64,000 nucleotides of DNA from Sulfopaludibacter sp963835555 (lineage in GTDB: Bacteria > Acidobacteriota > Terriglobia > Bryobacterales > Bryobacteraceae): contig CAWIGC010000035.1 in NCBI GenBank assembly GCA_963835555.1, positions 248,001-312,000 of the forward strand, read 5' to 3'. Below, one piece after another: positions 27,129 to 35,972 of the stretch (positions within the stretch are counted from its first letter, which is position 1; the number at the start of each line of letters is the position of its first letter). Under the pieces are notes generated by a model. The model was not told the origin of the DNA. It ran no database searches and saw only the letters and a list, made by a program, of their open reading frames with translations. Both the position numbers and the translations under genes were made by a program.

Positions 27129-27902
27129 ATGACTGGTTGCAAATCGATCAACCTGCCCCGGCTGTCCGTTGTGTTCATCCTGGCGCTGATAACTTTGGCT
27201 AGCATTCCTGTGTATGCCGACAGCTACTCGTTCTATCTTGGCCCCCAACCGAATCCGACTCCCGCGGCGAACGGCGAGGCCGCTGGTCCCTATCCCGGAA
27301 AGCTCACCGACACCACTACCAATACCGTCGTCTCCACAGACCCTTTTCTGTGCCTGGACGGCAATATTACGACCAACTGGGGTTCGCTCTTAATTGACGG
27401 AACCATCTCGACACCGGCGGGAGAGGCGCAGGACGAAGCGGCTTTCCTCGCTTCGCTGCTCTTATCGAAAGCCCGGGCGCTGGGTGTGACCCCGGATTCC
27501 TACGCGCACCCCAACCCTCCTTCGCCCTATACTCCGGCGTACATTGAATTCATTGATTCCTATGCCGCGCCAATCACTTTCGCAATCTGGCAAGTGATGG
27601 GAACGCTGCCCGTGGGACCTCTGGAGCCGGCGGGAACGCAGGCATTTGTAGACCAGGCGCGGGCCGAGTACGCAACTGTCTTCAGTAACCCGTCGAGCCC
27701 CTTATATTCGGCCGGCCAGATGTTCCTGTCGAGCGTGATCATCTTCAACCCGAATCCGCCGGGCAGTAATCAGCGATTTATCACGGCGGTCAATAGTCCC
27801 TTCGTGACCAATACACCCGAACCCGCTACTCTGGGCTTACTGGTGGGAAGCCTGCTGTTGCTGGGACGCATTCGCCATGCCGGCAAGGGGAATCGTAACT
27901 AA
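27129..27902 (+). CDS. PEP-CTERM sorting-signal protein
   Basis: 257 residues. An N-terminal signal (about 1-30) leads to a low-complexity extracellular domain without a recognised family. At the C-terminus is TPEPATLGLLVGSLLLLGRI followed by basic residues, the PEP-CTERM recognition tripartite signal processed by an exosortase encoded elsewhere. A surface or matrix role is likely. Its last 66 bases overlap the convergent radical SAM gene. Confidence 0.85.
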   Translation: MTGCKSINLPRLSVVFILALITLASIPVYADSYSFYLGPQPNPTPAANGEAAGPYPGKLTDTTTNTVVSTDPFLCLDGNITTNWGSLLIDGTISTPAGEAQDEAAFLASLLLSKARALGVTPDSYAHPNPPSPYTPAYIEFIDSYAAPITFAIWQVMGTLPVGPLEPAGTQAFVDQARAEYATVFSNPSSPLYSAGQMFLSSVIIFNPNPPGSNQRFITAVNSPFVTNTPEPATLGLLVGSLLLLGRIRHAGKGNRN

Positions 27903-28967
27903 CTGCGCCTTGGCGGAGAACTTGGAACTCTCCTGAATGAAGCAGCTATGCGTGCACCAGCAGTTCGCCAGGGGGATAGAGTTGACTTCGCGGTGCATTT
28001 CCTCCGATTCCAGCGCCCGCTGCACATCGAAATCGTAATCGCGAAGGTTCCCCACGATCCCGCGCATTTCGCAGGCGCGAAACCGCCCGTTGTGATCGAT
28101 CACGATGGAGGTTTCTCCCGCAGTGCAAGGCATAGGCCACGCCTGCGGCGATTCCAGGCACTGCTCATGCAGGTCGAAGTGAAATCGCAGATTGCCCAGA
28201 TAGTAAATTCTGGCTAACTGTCGCGCTCCCAGGGGTAAGTTAGCGAATAGAGCCCCGGCGTAATAGCGATGAAAGGGCATCAACCTGCGATGTAAGTCCG
28301 CTATCATGTCTCTAGTCAAATTCTTCAGCGTAAGATCCGGAGCCTGGCCCCGGATGACCTCGAAGTAATGGCCATCGATATCGATGCTTTCTTTCAAGCG
28401 GATCGCCAGTTGCTCGACCTCCCGGTAGTTCTCGCGAGTAATTACCGTCAGGACATTTCGGCGGAGCCGCCGGATTCCCGCGTACCGCTGCGCGGCCTTG
28501 CGAATAGTGCCCAATGTCCGCACGAAGTTCTGGGGAACGCCGCGGATGGAATCGTGAGTCTTCTCCAGACCGTCCAAAGAGAAGTTCAGGTCGATCGAAG
28601 TCTCCGGACACAATTCCAGCATCCGGTCCATCGTGGGGAATATCTTCTCAGGCAGCAGGCCGTTAGTCGGCAGGTTCACATTGCGCACGCCGTTCCGGCG
28701 GACAAACATGGCGACAATCTCCGCTAAGTCCGGCCGTAAAAAAGGCTCTCCTCCGGAAAGCCACAGTTTGCGGAACGGCGGCGCGGTTTGCGCAATGCGT
28801 TCGATTTGTTCGGTGGTCAGGTCGTCTGTGCTGTTCAGCTTGTCGAAATAAAAGCAGGTGCGGCACAGCGAATTGCACCGCGATGTGACAAACAGAAACA
28901 GCGAATTGAACTGGCGCTTTCGCACCCGGTCCTGCAAGATCGGAAAATACCCAAGCACCCCGCTCAT
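27837..28967 (-). CDS. Radical SAM/SPASM-like protein
   Basis: 376 residues. The CxxxCxxC motif (TSRCNSLCRTC) near residue 30 binds the SAM 4Fe-4S cluster. WLSGGEPFLRPDL is the typical GGE motif. The C-terminal part has further cysteines (CTAGETSIVIDHNGRFRAC, then CWCTHSC), as in SPASM auxiliary-cluster domains. It probably modifies a peptide or small molecule; no precursor peptide is obvious nearby. The last 20 or so residues (overlapping the PEP-CTERM gene) are Gln/Ser-rich and may be a casual extension. Confidence 0.85.
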   Translation of the reverse strand: MSGVLGYFPILQDRVRKRQFNSLFLFVTSRCNSLCRTCFYFDKLNSTDDLTTEQIERIAQTAPPFRKLWLSGGEPFLRPDLAEIVAMFVRRNGVRNVNLPTNGLLPEKIFPTMDRMLELCPETSIDLNFSLDGLEKTHDSIRGVPQNFVRTLGTIRKAAQRYAGIRRLRRNVLTVITRENYREVEQLAIRLKESIDIDGHYFEVIRGQAPDLTLKNLTRDMIADLHRRLMPFHRYYAGALFANLPLGARQLARIYYLGNLRFHFDLHEQCLESPQAWPMPCTAGETSIVIDHNGRFRACEMRGIVGNLRDYDFDVQRALESEEMHREVNSIPLANCWCTHSCFIQESSKFSAKAQLVTIPLAGMANASQQQQASHQ

Positions 28968-29048
28968 GAACCCATTGAATCACAAGCTCGCGTATCAATC
29001 AAATCTTTGGCGCATAAATTGCCTAACCATGTGGGAGAGGTACTGACC

Positions 29049-29342
29049 ATGCCATTTATCTACATTGCGGTCGCCGTAATTCTTGTTGTGGCTATCGCGC
29101 GGCTAGCCAATAACTACATCCCTATGCCCGCAGGTATCAAATCAGTTATTAATGTAGTTCTGGCGCTGATTCTTGTAGGAATGGCGCTCTGGCTCATCGA
29201 CACCTACATTCCGATGGCCAGCGCCATCCGGGCGCTGCTGAATGTGGTTGTTTTCCTGGCGGCCTGCGTGGGCGTGCTTCAGGCGGTCGGACTGTGGGAT
29301 TCGACGGTCAGGCTCTGGCAGAACTTTCGAATCAGGGGGTAA
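29049..29342 (+). CDS. Thivi_2564-type small membrane protein
   Basis: 97 residues with three hydrophobic helices (FIYIAVAVILVVAIA, VINVVLALILVGMALW and ALLNVVVFLAACVGVL) joined by short NNYIPMP-type loops. GGGAGAGG lies upstream of the ATG. A second, damaged copy lies at 31057. Similar proteins are common, small and uncharacterised. Confidence 0.7.
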   Translation: MPFIYIAVAVILVVAIARLANNYIPMPAGIKSVINVVLALILVGMALWLIDTYIPMASAIRALLNVVVFLAACVGVLQAVGLWDSTVRLWQNFRIRG

Positions 29343-29354
29343 AAATTTAACCAC

Positions 29355-29372
29355 AATACTCTTCACTTAACG
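29355..29372. repeat. Left 18-bp terminal inverted repeat of the IS4-type element
   Basis: CAATACTCTTCACTTAAC, 18/18 match to the complement of the right end. Confidence 0.85.
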
Positions 29373-30743
29373 ATTCTGATGGCTGCGGAAAAGTCGCTGA
29401 GTGGTGAGCGCTTGTAGCCGCGTCGCAGGGGGAAGTTACTCATCTTCCGCTTGACCCCTCGGGGATGGCACCGGTTGCGGCTGGAAGCGGCAGATTCATC
29501 GAGGATCTCGTTCAGCACCGCGTTATGGAACTCTTTTCGACCCCGAGGGGGGAATAGCGCCGAAGGCGGCCATCTTGCGGCGGACAACGCGGACGGCGTG
29601 GAGGAAGGACAGCCGGTCGGGATCCTTATCGACTCGCAGCGCCGCTTCGTGCATGAGGCCGCGCACGGCGAAATGCGCCATCAGTAGACCATAGAACTCC
29701 TGCCGTACCAGATCGGGCGTTTTACTGCGGAGCACGATATGCGCGCCCCGCAGATGAGTCTTGAGTTCGTCAAACGCGGTTTCGATCTCCCAGCGCTCGT
29801 GATAGAGCGCAGCCAGTTCGGTGGCCGGAGCCAGTTCGTGGTCGAGAATCGTGGTTGCCAGCCGGTATAACGGCTCCGCCCCTTCGACTCCCTCCAGGCG
29901 GTATTCGATCACACGCACTACGATTCCATTGCGCCCACGCCGCTGGTCCTGCTGCGACGGATAGATGCGACTCAGATAAGATCCGTCCGGCAGACGTTGT
30001 TCGCAGGGCAGATGGATGTTTTTTCTGACCCGCCACAGCAGGTCCGCGCCCGTAGCTGCCGCCTGCTTCCACATTTCAAACCCGAAAAAGCCGCGGTCTG
30101 CCAGGCACAACATGCCCTTGACGAGACTGGGCAATACAGTCTTTGCCAGGGCGACTTCGCTGGTAGCGTAGTCCGCCATCCGGCTGCCGAAAAGGACATG
30201 GGTACCGTTCTCCACCAGCGATACGAAGCGGATCTTTGGATACGCGCTCTCGCCGCGACTGGCGCCCGGCCGCCCGAACACTTCGTTGTTGCCCTTCTCG
30301 TCGGCGACATCCAGCGTGCTGCCGTCAACGCTGATCAGACGCCACGTTCGATACCATGCGCCCTTTGTCGCCGCCACCGCGACCGGCCTGACCACTTCAT
30401 CGTGCAGTTGCCGTATTGGCTCCCATCCCAGTCTGGTTCGCGCCTGCGAGATGCCTGAATTACCAGCCACATTGATTCCCGCCGCGGGTTCCACCAGCCA
30501 CTGGATTCCTTCCAGCAGACAACGCAGCACTTCCCGATATGACGACTGCATGTACAGCGCCAGCGCGATCACGTAATACACGACCACATGCGCCGGCAGG
30601 TCGCGCTGGCGCACACTCTCTTTCCCCGTCGCCGCCAGCAACGTACGAATCTTTTCCAACGGGAACGTTTTGGCTACCACGCCCAGACTGATGTAGTCGG
30701 TGATGCGGCTGCCGGCGGGTAAGGAAGCCACTGTGCGTGACAT
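29363..30743 (-). pseudogene. IS4 family transposase, frameshifted near the C-terminus
   Basis: DDE transposase: Asp140 (SVDGSTLDVAD), Asp216 (CLADRGFFGF) and the IS4 signature Y314-x2-R317-x3-E321-x6-K328 (YHERWEIETAFDELK). I start at 30743, where TGATG couples it to the KTSC gene. The open frame stops at 29523 after SGSKRVP. The other frame continues PPRGRKEFHNAVLNEILDES... to 29363, the expected IS4 C-terminus. One extra C in a C6 run near 29545-29550 explains this. The catalytic core is intact, so the protein may still work. Confidence 0.85.
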
Positions 30744-30985
30744 CAGACCTGCCCCTCCAAGCCGGTTTGCACACTTGCGCACAAAGCATAGGGAAAGCGC
30801 CCCCGGATTACCCGATTGAAGTAGCTACCTTTGGAAGAAGCGCCCAGCAGAGCTTCATAAACCGCCGCCGGAACGCCGTAGTAATGGTAGATGGCCCGTG
30901 TGCAGAACTCCAGTTGCAAAATTCCGCGGCCGCCGTCGTACGCAAGTGCCCGCAAGGTGGTTGATTCCACCCTCATTTCGTTCAT
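30743..30985 (-). CDS. KTSC domain protein, IS passenger
   Basis: 80 residues, essentially one KTSC domain: STTLRALAYDGGRGILQLEF, YHYYGVPAAVYEALL and ASSKGSYFNRVIRGR. KTSC domains are named from a C-terminal extension of some lysyl-tRNA synthetases and are thought to bind nucleic acid. The stop overlaps the transposase start by one base, inside the element ends, so it moves with the IS. Its role in transposition is not known. Confidence 0.75.
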   Translation of the reverse strand: MNEMRVESTTLRALAYDGGRGILQLEFCTRAIYHYYGVPAAVYEALLGASSKGSYFNRVIRGRFPYALCASVQTGLEGQV

Positions 30986-31038
30986 GAGTGACCTCCAGGA
31001 GAGGCTACGCTCTAGAACAGAATATCATAAAAATGTTT

Positions 31039-31056
31039 GTTAAGTGAAGAGTATTG
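31039..31056. repeat. Right 18-bp terminal inverted repeat of the IS4-type element
   Basis: GTTAAGTGAAGAGTATTG, exact complement of 29355-29372. Confidence 0.85.
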
Positions 31057-31340
31057 CGGCTAGCCAATAACTACATCCCCATGCCCGCCGGTATCAAATC
31101 AGTTATTAATGTAGTTCTGGCGCTGATTCTTGTAGGAATGGCGCTCTCTGGCTCATCGATACCTACATTCCGATGGCCGGCGCCATTCGGGCGCTGCTGA
31201 ACGTGGTTGTTTTCCTGGCGGCCTGTGTGGGCGTGCTTCAGGCGGTCGGACTGTGGGACTCGACGGTCAGGCTCTGGCACAACTTCCGGAATCACGCCGC
31301 CGGCCCGGGCAACCCGGTAAGCGGGCCGCCCCATCCCTAA
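31057..31340 (+). pseudogene. Second copy of the Thivi_2564-type membrane gene, truncated by the IS
   Basis: From CGGCTAGCCAATAACTAC on, this is nearly identical to 29100-29330. The first about 50 bases of the gene are replaced by the IS end. A CT dinucleotide insertion near 31145 also shifts the frame. The 3' end differs from copy 1 and runs on to a different stop (HAAGPGNPVSGPPHP). It is a tandem-duplicate paralogue inactivated twice. Confidence 0.8.
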
Positions 31341-32863
31341 TGCTTGCCGAACATCTCGCGGACATCCTTCCGCAGTCCGGCTTGGCTGTCCGTCCGGCTG
31401 TAGAACATGTGCCCGCCCGGATATTCGTGCACGGCGACGCGACTGGCGTCTCCCATCAGCGGCATCTGGTCCACAGTGAGCACGGAACCCATGAACGGGC
31501 ACGACAGATCGTTCCACCCATGAGCAATCAACACACGCAGTTTAGGATCTGCCGCCACCGCCTGGCGCAGGTCGGGAACCGCTCCGTTGTGAAGGGAACG
31601 GCTGTCGCGGTCCCATTGTGATGCCACTTCGTAGCTGAGTGCGTTGTACCGCGCCTCGGTCTTCCAGCCCACCACGCGGGTCACGAAATCCACCATCGCG
31701 GTGGTCGTCGGCGCAACGATGCTCTCCAGAATCGGATCGTTGGTGCGCTGCTCGGGGGCGAACGGGTACGGGTCGAAAGCCGTCACGTTGGAGTCGTACA
31801 CGCTGCCGATTTTGCCCTGCTCGCGGAACACTTCGCGGAGGTAAGCGCCAATTTCCAGTCGCCCGCCGGACCGGCGCACAAACTCCGGTTCGAGTCCGGT
31901 CATCTGGGTGACGCGCTCCACGATGCGCGGCGTTGCTTTCGGGTCGCTGCGCCCTTTCATCAGATCCGTGGCATACTCGCCCCGGGTGTAGGCAATCACC
32001 TGTGCCATGGCCTCGGGAGTCAGTTTGTGCTCGCGCTCCAGATGCGCGGCGGTAATCGAGGGCAGTGTCATCATCCACGGGATTGGCGACATGTCGGCAT
32101 TCTCGTCCTGCGCCGGATTCAGATAGGGCGAAACCAGCACTGCGCCATTCATGGCCACGCCTAGCGTGGACTGCAGGTAGTGCGTGATCCGCGGTCCCCG
32201 GTAGCCTCCATAGCTCTCTCCCACCAGGTATTTCCGGGAAGCCATACGTCCGTTCTTCACCAGCCAGTCGTAGACGATGCGGGAAAGGTAGTGGATGTCG
32301 TTCTCGGTGTTGTAGAACTGCTTCTTGGTCTCGTCCGCCGAAACCAGCGTCCGGCTGTACCCGGTCCCGATGGGGTCTATAAACACCAGGTCGGTAAAGT
32401 CCAGCCACGTCCCCGGGTTGTCGGTCAATGTGGCCGGATCGGACGGGCTGTCGCCCTGGTCGCCGAACTTCACGTGCTTCGGCCCGATGGCGCCGAGATT
32501 CAAATACACCGACGCTGCGCCCGGGCCGCCATTGAAGGCAAAAGTCACTGCGCGATCGGGGCCGCTCATGGTATATGAGGTAAAGACTACTTCGCCGCTC
32601 TTCTTTCCGTCCTTGTCAAAAACGGGCAAGGTGCCCACGGTCACCGTGTAATTCAGGGTCTTGCCTTCCAGTTGTATGCTCTGCGCTGCGTGCGCGTCGG
32701 CCGGCAAAGGTGGTTCCTTCTCAGCCGCGGGCTTCTCTTTGTCCTTGGCATCGGCCGCCGGTGGTGGAAGCGGCGGCTTGGCTTCCTGGGCGAGTGCTTG
32801 AAAAGTGGCGAGGGCCATCAACAGCACACCGGTATGTGTGCGAAGACTGCAAAAGGTGCTCAT
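31337..32863 (-). CDS. S10 family serine carboxypeptidase, secreted
   Basis: 508 residues. A signal peptide (about 1-26) and a Pro/Lys-rich linker precede the peptidase. NGGPGAAS at 111-118 is the oxyanion region, Ser217 in VGESYGG is the nucleophile, and the catalytic Asp and His fit HGWNDLSCPF and YPGGHMFYSR. The order and spacing are those of carboxypeptidase Y-like S10 enzymes. It ends within 3 bases of the convergent damaged membrane gene. Confidence 0.9.
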   Translation of the reverse strand: MSTFCSLRTHTGVLLMALATFQALAQEAKPPLPPPAADAKDKEKPAAEKEPPLPADAHAAQSIQLEGKTLNYTVTVGTLPVFDKDGKKSGEVVFTSYTMSGPDRAVTFAFNGGPGAASVYLNLGAIGPKHVKFGDQGDSPSDPATLTDNPGTWLDFTDLVFIDPIGTGYSRTLVSADETKKQFYNTENDIHYLSRIVYDWLVKNGRMASRKYLVGESYGGYRGPRITHYLQSTLGVAMNGAVLVSPYLNPAQDENADMSPIPWMMTLPSITAAHLEREHKLTPEAMAQVIAYTRGEYATDLMKGRSDPKATPRIVERVTQMTGLEPEFVRRSGGRLEIGAYLREVFREQGKIGSVYDSNVTAFDPYPFAPEQRTNDPILESIVAPTTTAMVDFVTRVVGWKTEARYNALSYEVASQWDRDSRSLHNGAVPDLRQAVAADPKLRVLIAHGWNDLSCPFMGSVLTVDQMPLMGDASRVAVHEYPGGHMFYSRTDSQAGLRKDVREMFGKH

Positions 32864-32915
32864 GTGGTTACGATAGCGTAACCGGCTAAATCGCCGCTGT
32901 TCGGCTGCACGATTG

Positions 32916-32945
32916 TTGCAAGCGGTGTCCGTTCAGGCTGATAAT
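32916..32945 (+). promoter_or_regulatory. Candidate sigma-70-type promoter
   Basis: TTGCAA, 18-base spacer, GATAAT, about 37 bases before the preferred start of the 2Fe-2S subunit gene. Confidence 0.35.
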
Positions 32946-32982
32946 TCTGTCTATACATGGGATGCCCGAGGAGGATGGATCA

Positions 32983-33480
32983 ATGAGCAATTTCGCACTG
33001 AAGGTGAACGGCCGTTCGCACACGCTGAATATCGAGCCGGCAACGCCGCTGCTCTATATCCTTCGCAATGACCTGGGACTGCAGGGGCCCAGGTTCGGAT
33101 GCGGACTTGGCCAGTGCGGCGCCTGCACGGTGATTATTAACGGCGCCGCGGTCCGTTCCTGCATTATGCCTGTGTCTGCCGTCAGGGGTGAAATCACTAC
33201 ACTGGAAGGGCTTGCTTCGAGCGGCCGGTTGCACCCGCTGCAACAGGCCTGGATTGAGGCGCAGGTCCCGCAATGCGGATTCTGCCAAAACGGGCAAATC
33301 ATGACGGCGAAGGCGATGCTGGACAAGAATCCGCATCCGACCGATGCGCAGATCCGTGAAACCATGAACGGAACGTTGTGCCGCTGCATGAGTTACTACC
33401 GGGTCCAGACGGCCATCAAACAGGCCGCCAAGGCGCTTGCCGAGGCGTCTCCCGCGTCTGGGAAGGAGGTGGTGGCATGA
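32983..33480 (+). CDS. 2Fe-2S subunit of a molybdenum hydroxylase (IorA-like), pair 1
   Basis: 165 residues. The first cluster is CGLGQCGACTV plus a later Cys in SCIMPV (plant-type 2Fe-2S). The second uses CGFCQNGQ and CRCMSYYRVQ. It would pass electrons from the molybdopterin subunit encoded next (ATGA overlap at 33477). GGAGG precedes the ATG at 32983; the upstream ATG of the longer frame lacks one. In the family this pairs with isoquinoline or aldehyde oxidoreductase large subunits; the substrate is unknown. Confidence 0.88.
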   Translation: MSNFALKVNGRSHTLNIEPATPLLYILRNDLGLQGPRFGCGLGQCGACTVIINGAAVRSCIMPVSAVRGEITTLEGLASSGRLHPLQQAWIEAQVPQCGFCQNGQIMTAKAMLDKNPHPTDAQIRETMNGTLCRCMSYYRVQTAIKQAAKALAEASPASGKEVVA

Positions 33481-35852
33481 GCCTCTCCGACAGGATTCCG
33501 AAACAGATCGAGGAAGTCCTTGTGACGCAATCGCCGGGGATTCCTCAGAAGCGCGGGACTGCTCGCGGTAAGCGTGGGAGCGTTCGGAGGAGCCGGCCTC
33601 AGGCAGGCGGATGCGCAAACCGCCGCCGCGGCTCAGGGACCGGGCCCTTATCCCATTCCGGATTTCCACCAAATCGATTCGTGGATCGTCATTCATCCGG
33701 ACAATTCGGCCACGTTTTATGTCGGCAAAACGGACCCCGGCCAGGGCACCGGAACCGGTTTCCGCCAGTTGATGTCCGACGAACTGGACATCGCTTTCCA
33801 CCGAACCACCTGCATCATGGGGAGCACGGATATCACCGTCGATCAGGTGGGGGTCGGGCGGCTCGACCGCCATGGAGAGGGACTCGTGGCCGATGCGCCG
33901 GGTTGCGGCGGAAGCGCGCCGTGTCCTGCTGGAAATGGCCTCTACTCGCCTGGGAGCGCCGGTCGATCAACTCGCCGTTACGGACGGAGTGGTAACGGCA
34001 AAAGCCGATTCATCGAAGCGCGTTACTTATGGCGAACTGATCGGGGGAAAGAAGTTCCATGTCACGCTGAACGGGGCCAACATCAACTCGGTCACCGGCC
34101 AGGCCAAGAACGAAGACCGTGCCGGAGCTCAAGTACACGGGCCAGTCGCCACAGCGTGACGACATTCCCGCCAAAGTGGACGGCTCTCTAAAATGGGCCG
34201 TGGACGTCAGGCTGCCGGGCATGCTTCACGCGCGCAACGTGAAACCTCCGTTCGCATGCGCGAAGCTCAAGGGCATCGACGAATCGTCGGTGAAAGACCT
34301 TCCGGGCTTCGTCAAGGTGATGAGCAAAGGCAACTATGTCGCGGTTGTGTGCGAACGGGAAGAGCAGGCCATCCGCGCTGCCCGCCAGCTCAAAACGACC
34401 TGGGAGAAGCCGCCAACAGCTCCCTTTCCGGCATCCGAAGATCTCTTTAACTACATGCGCACCGCAACACCCACCTCGCCAGGAAGGCCGGAAGTCACGG
34501 GGGATCCCGACGCGGCATTTTCCGGCGCGGCAAAGGTAATCGAAGCCGAGTATGAGGTGCCGTTCCAGGGGCATACCGCATTCGCCGGCGCTCATGCGAC
34601 AGCGGACCCTTCGAACGGCCAGATGACCGTATATTCGAACGATATGAAGTCGTATGGCATGCGGCGAGGCGTCGCTACTTTCCTCGGCATGCCGCAGGAT
34701 CGGGTGCGTGTGGTCTGGATGCAGGGCCCCCAGGGCTTCGGGCGGACGGCGGCGGAGGACGCGGGTTGCGAAGCTGCCTGGTTGGCCCGCGAGCTTGGCC
34801 GGCCCGTTCGCATGCAGTGGATGAGAGATGAGGAGACGGCGTGGGACACCAAGAGTCCGGCATTCCTGGTGAAGATGCGCGGTGCTCTGGATGCGGAAGG
34901 GAGACTGATCGCGTATGAGTACAACGCGCGTTCGTGCGACTACAACCACGTCGGATACAACGAGCCGGATACCGTGCTGATCGCACAACTGATGGGATCG
35001 AGGCGGGCAACTCCTGCCGCCGGCAGCGCCTCGATGCCTTCTGACATGTATGCGATTCCGAATCGCAAGATGGCCGGCGAGGTGGTCGGCCTGCCGGCCG
35101 TGTGGGAGACCCCGCTGCGCACTGGCAATCTGCGCGATCCGAACGGCCCGCAATCGACATTCGCCGCCGAGTCCTTTATCGACGAGGCCGCGGCGGCGGC
35201 GAAAACCGATGCCCTGGAATTTCGCATGAAATTGATCCAGGCCGGCAGGAACGATGACGGCGGATTCCGGCGCGCGCGGTCGCTTGCGGTTCTCAAAGCC
35301 GCCGCGGAAAAGTATGGGTGGGACCCGCGGCCTTCGCCCAAGCCGCTCGGCAAAGGAAGCATTCTTACGGGACGCGGTATCGCCTATTCGTTCCGCGGCC
35401 AGACCGTTGTGGCGCAGATCGCCGAAGTTGAGGTGAATCGCCAGACCGGTCACGTATGGGCGAAGCGGCTGGTTTGCGCGCACGACTGCGGTCTGGTGGT
35501 CAATCCCGATACCCTTCGTCACACCGTGGAATGCGCCACGCTTCACGGCCTGAGCCGCGCTATTCACGAAGAAGTCCGGTTCGATACCGAAAAGGTGACG
35601 AGCCTGGACTGGTTCTCGCATCCGACTCTCCGTCACGCCGATGTTCCCGAACGCGTCGATATCGTGCTGGTGAACGGCGATCCGAATCCGCAGCGCCCCG
35701 ACCTGCCGCCTTACGGAGCCGGTGAGGCGTCTCTCAAACCGATGCTCGCCGCCATCGCAAATGCTATCCACGATGCCACCGGCGTTCGCATCCGAAGGGT
35801 CCCTTTTCGGGACGGCCGCGTGCTTGCCGCGCTGAAAGCCGCGGGCGTGTAA
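33477..35852 (+). pseudogene. Molybdopterin-binding large subunit (IorB-like), pair 1, broken in its 5' third
   Basis: The end of the 2Fe-2S gene overlaps its ATG. The pieces follow in three frames: MSLSDRIPKQIEEVLVTQSP; then SAGLLAVSVGAFGGAG to MGSTDITVDQVG; then MERDSW to VTGQAKNEDR; then VPELKYTGQSPQRDD to the stop at 35852. The first break (about 33545) looks like a deletion of about 14 bases between CCTC repeats that removed the RRDFLR part of a Tat signal. The second (about 33850) is an extra G in a G-run, and the third (about 34115) a lost CG in CGCG. The C-terminal 577 residues, with PQGFGR and the MoCo-binding regions, are intact. Confidence 0.8.
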
Positions 35853-35972
35853 TGCGGCATGAGCGACCACAGGCCACATCCGGAGGTCGCCGGACTGGAC
35901 GCTTCGCCGGCTGCCCGAGTTCCGAAACGAAAATTGTCCATCAGGCTTTGGGCGACCCAATTTTCGTCGTCT

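Larger units (their letters stand above)
29355..31056 (-). mobile_element. IS4-type element with a passenger gene
   Basis: 1702 bases bounded by a perfect 18-bp inverted repeat (CAATACTCTTCACTTAAC at 29355-29372 and its complement at 31039-31056). It contains a KTSC gene followed by the transposase on the minus strand. It joins the second membrane-protein copy abruptly; I find no target duplication. Confidence 0.85.

Noticed and set aside
34188..35960. 590-residue open frame on the minus strand
   Set aside because: Antisense shadow of the IorB-like large subunit, with typical Arg/His-rich composition.
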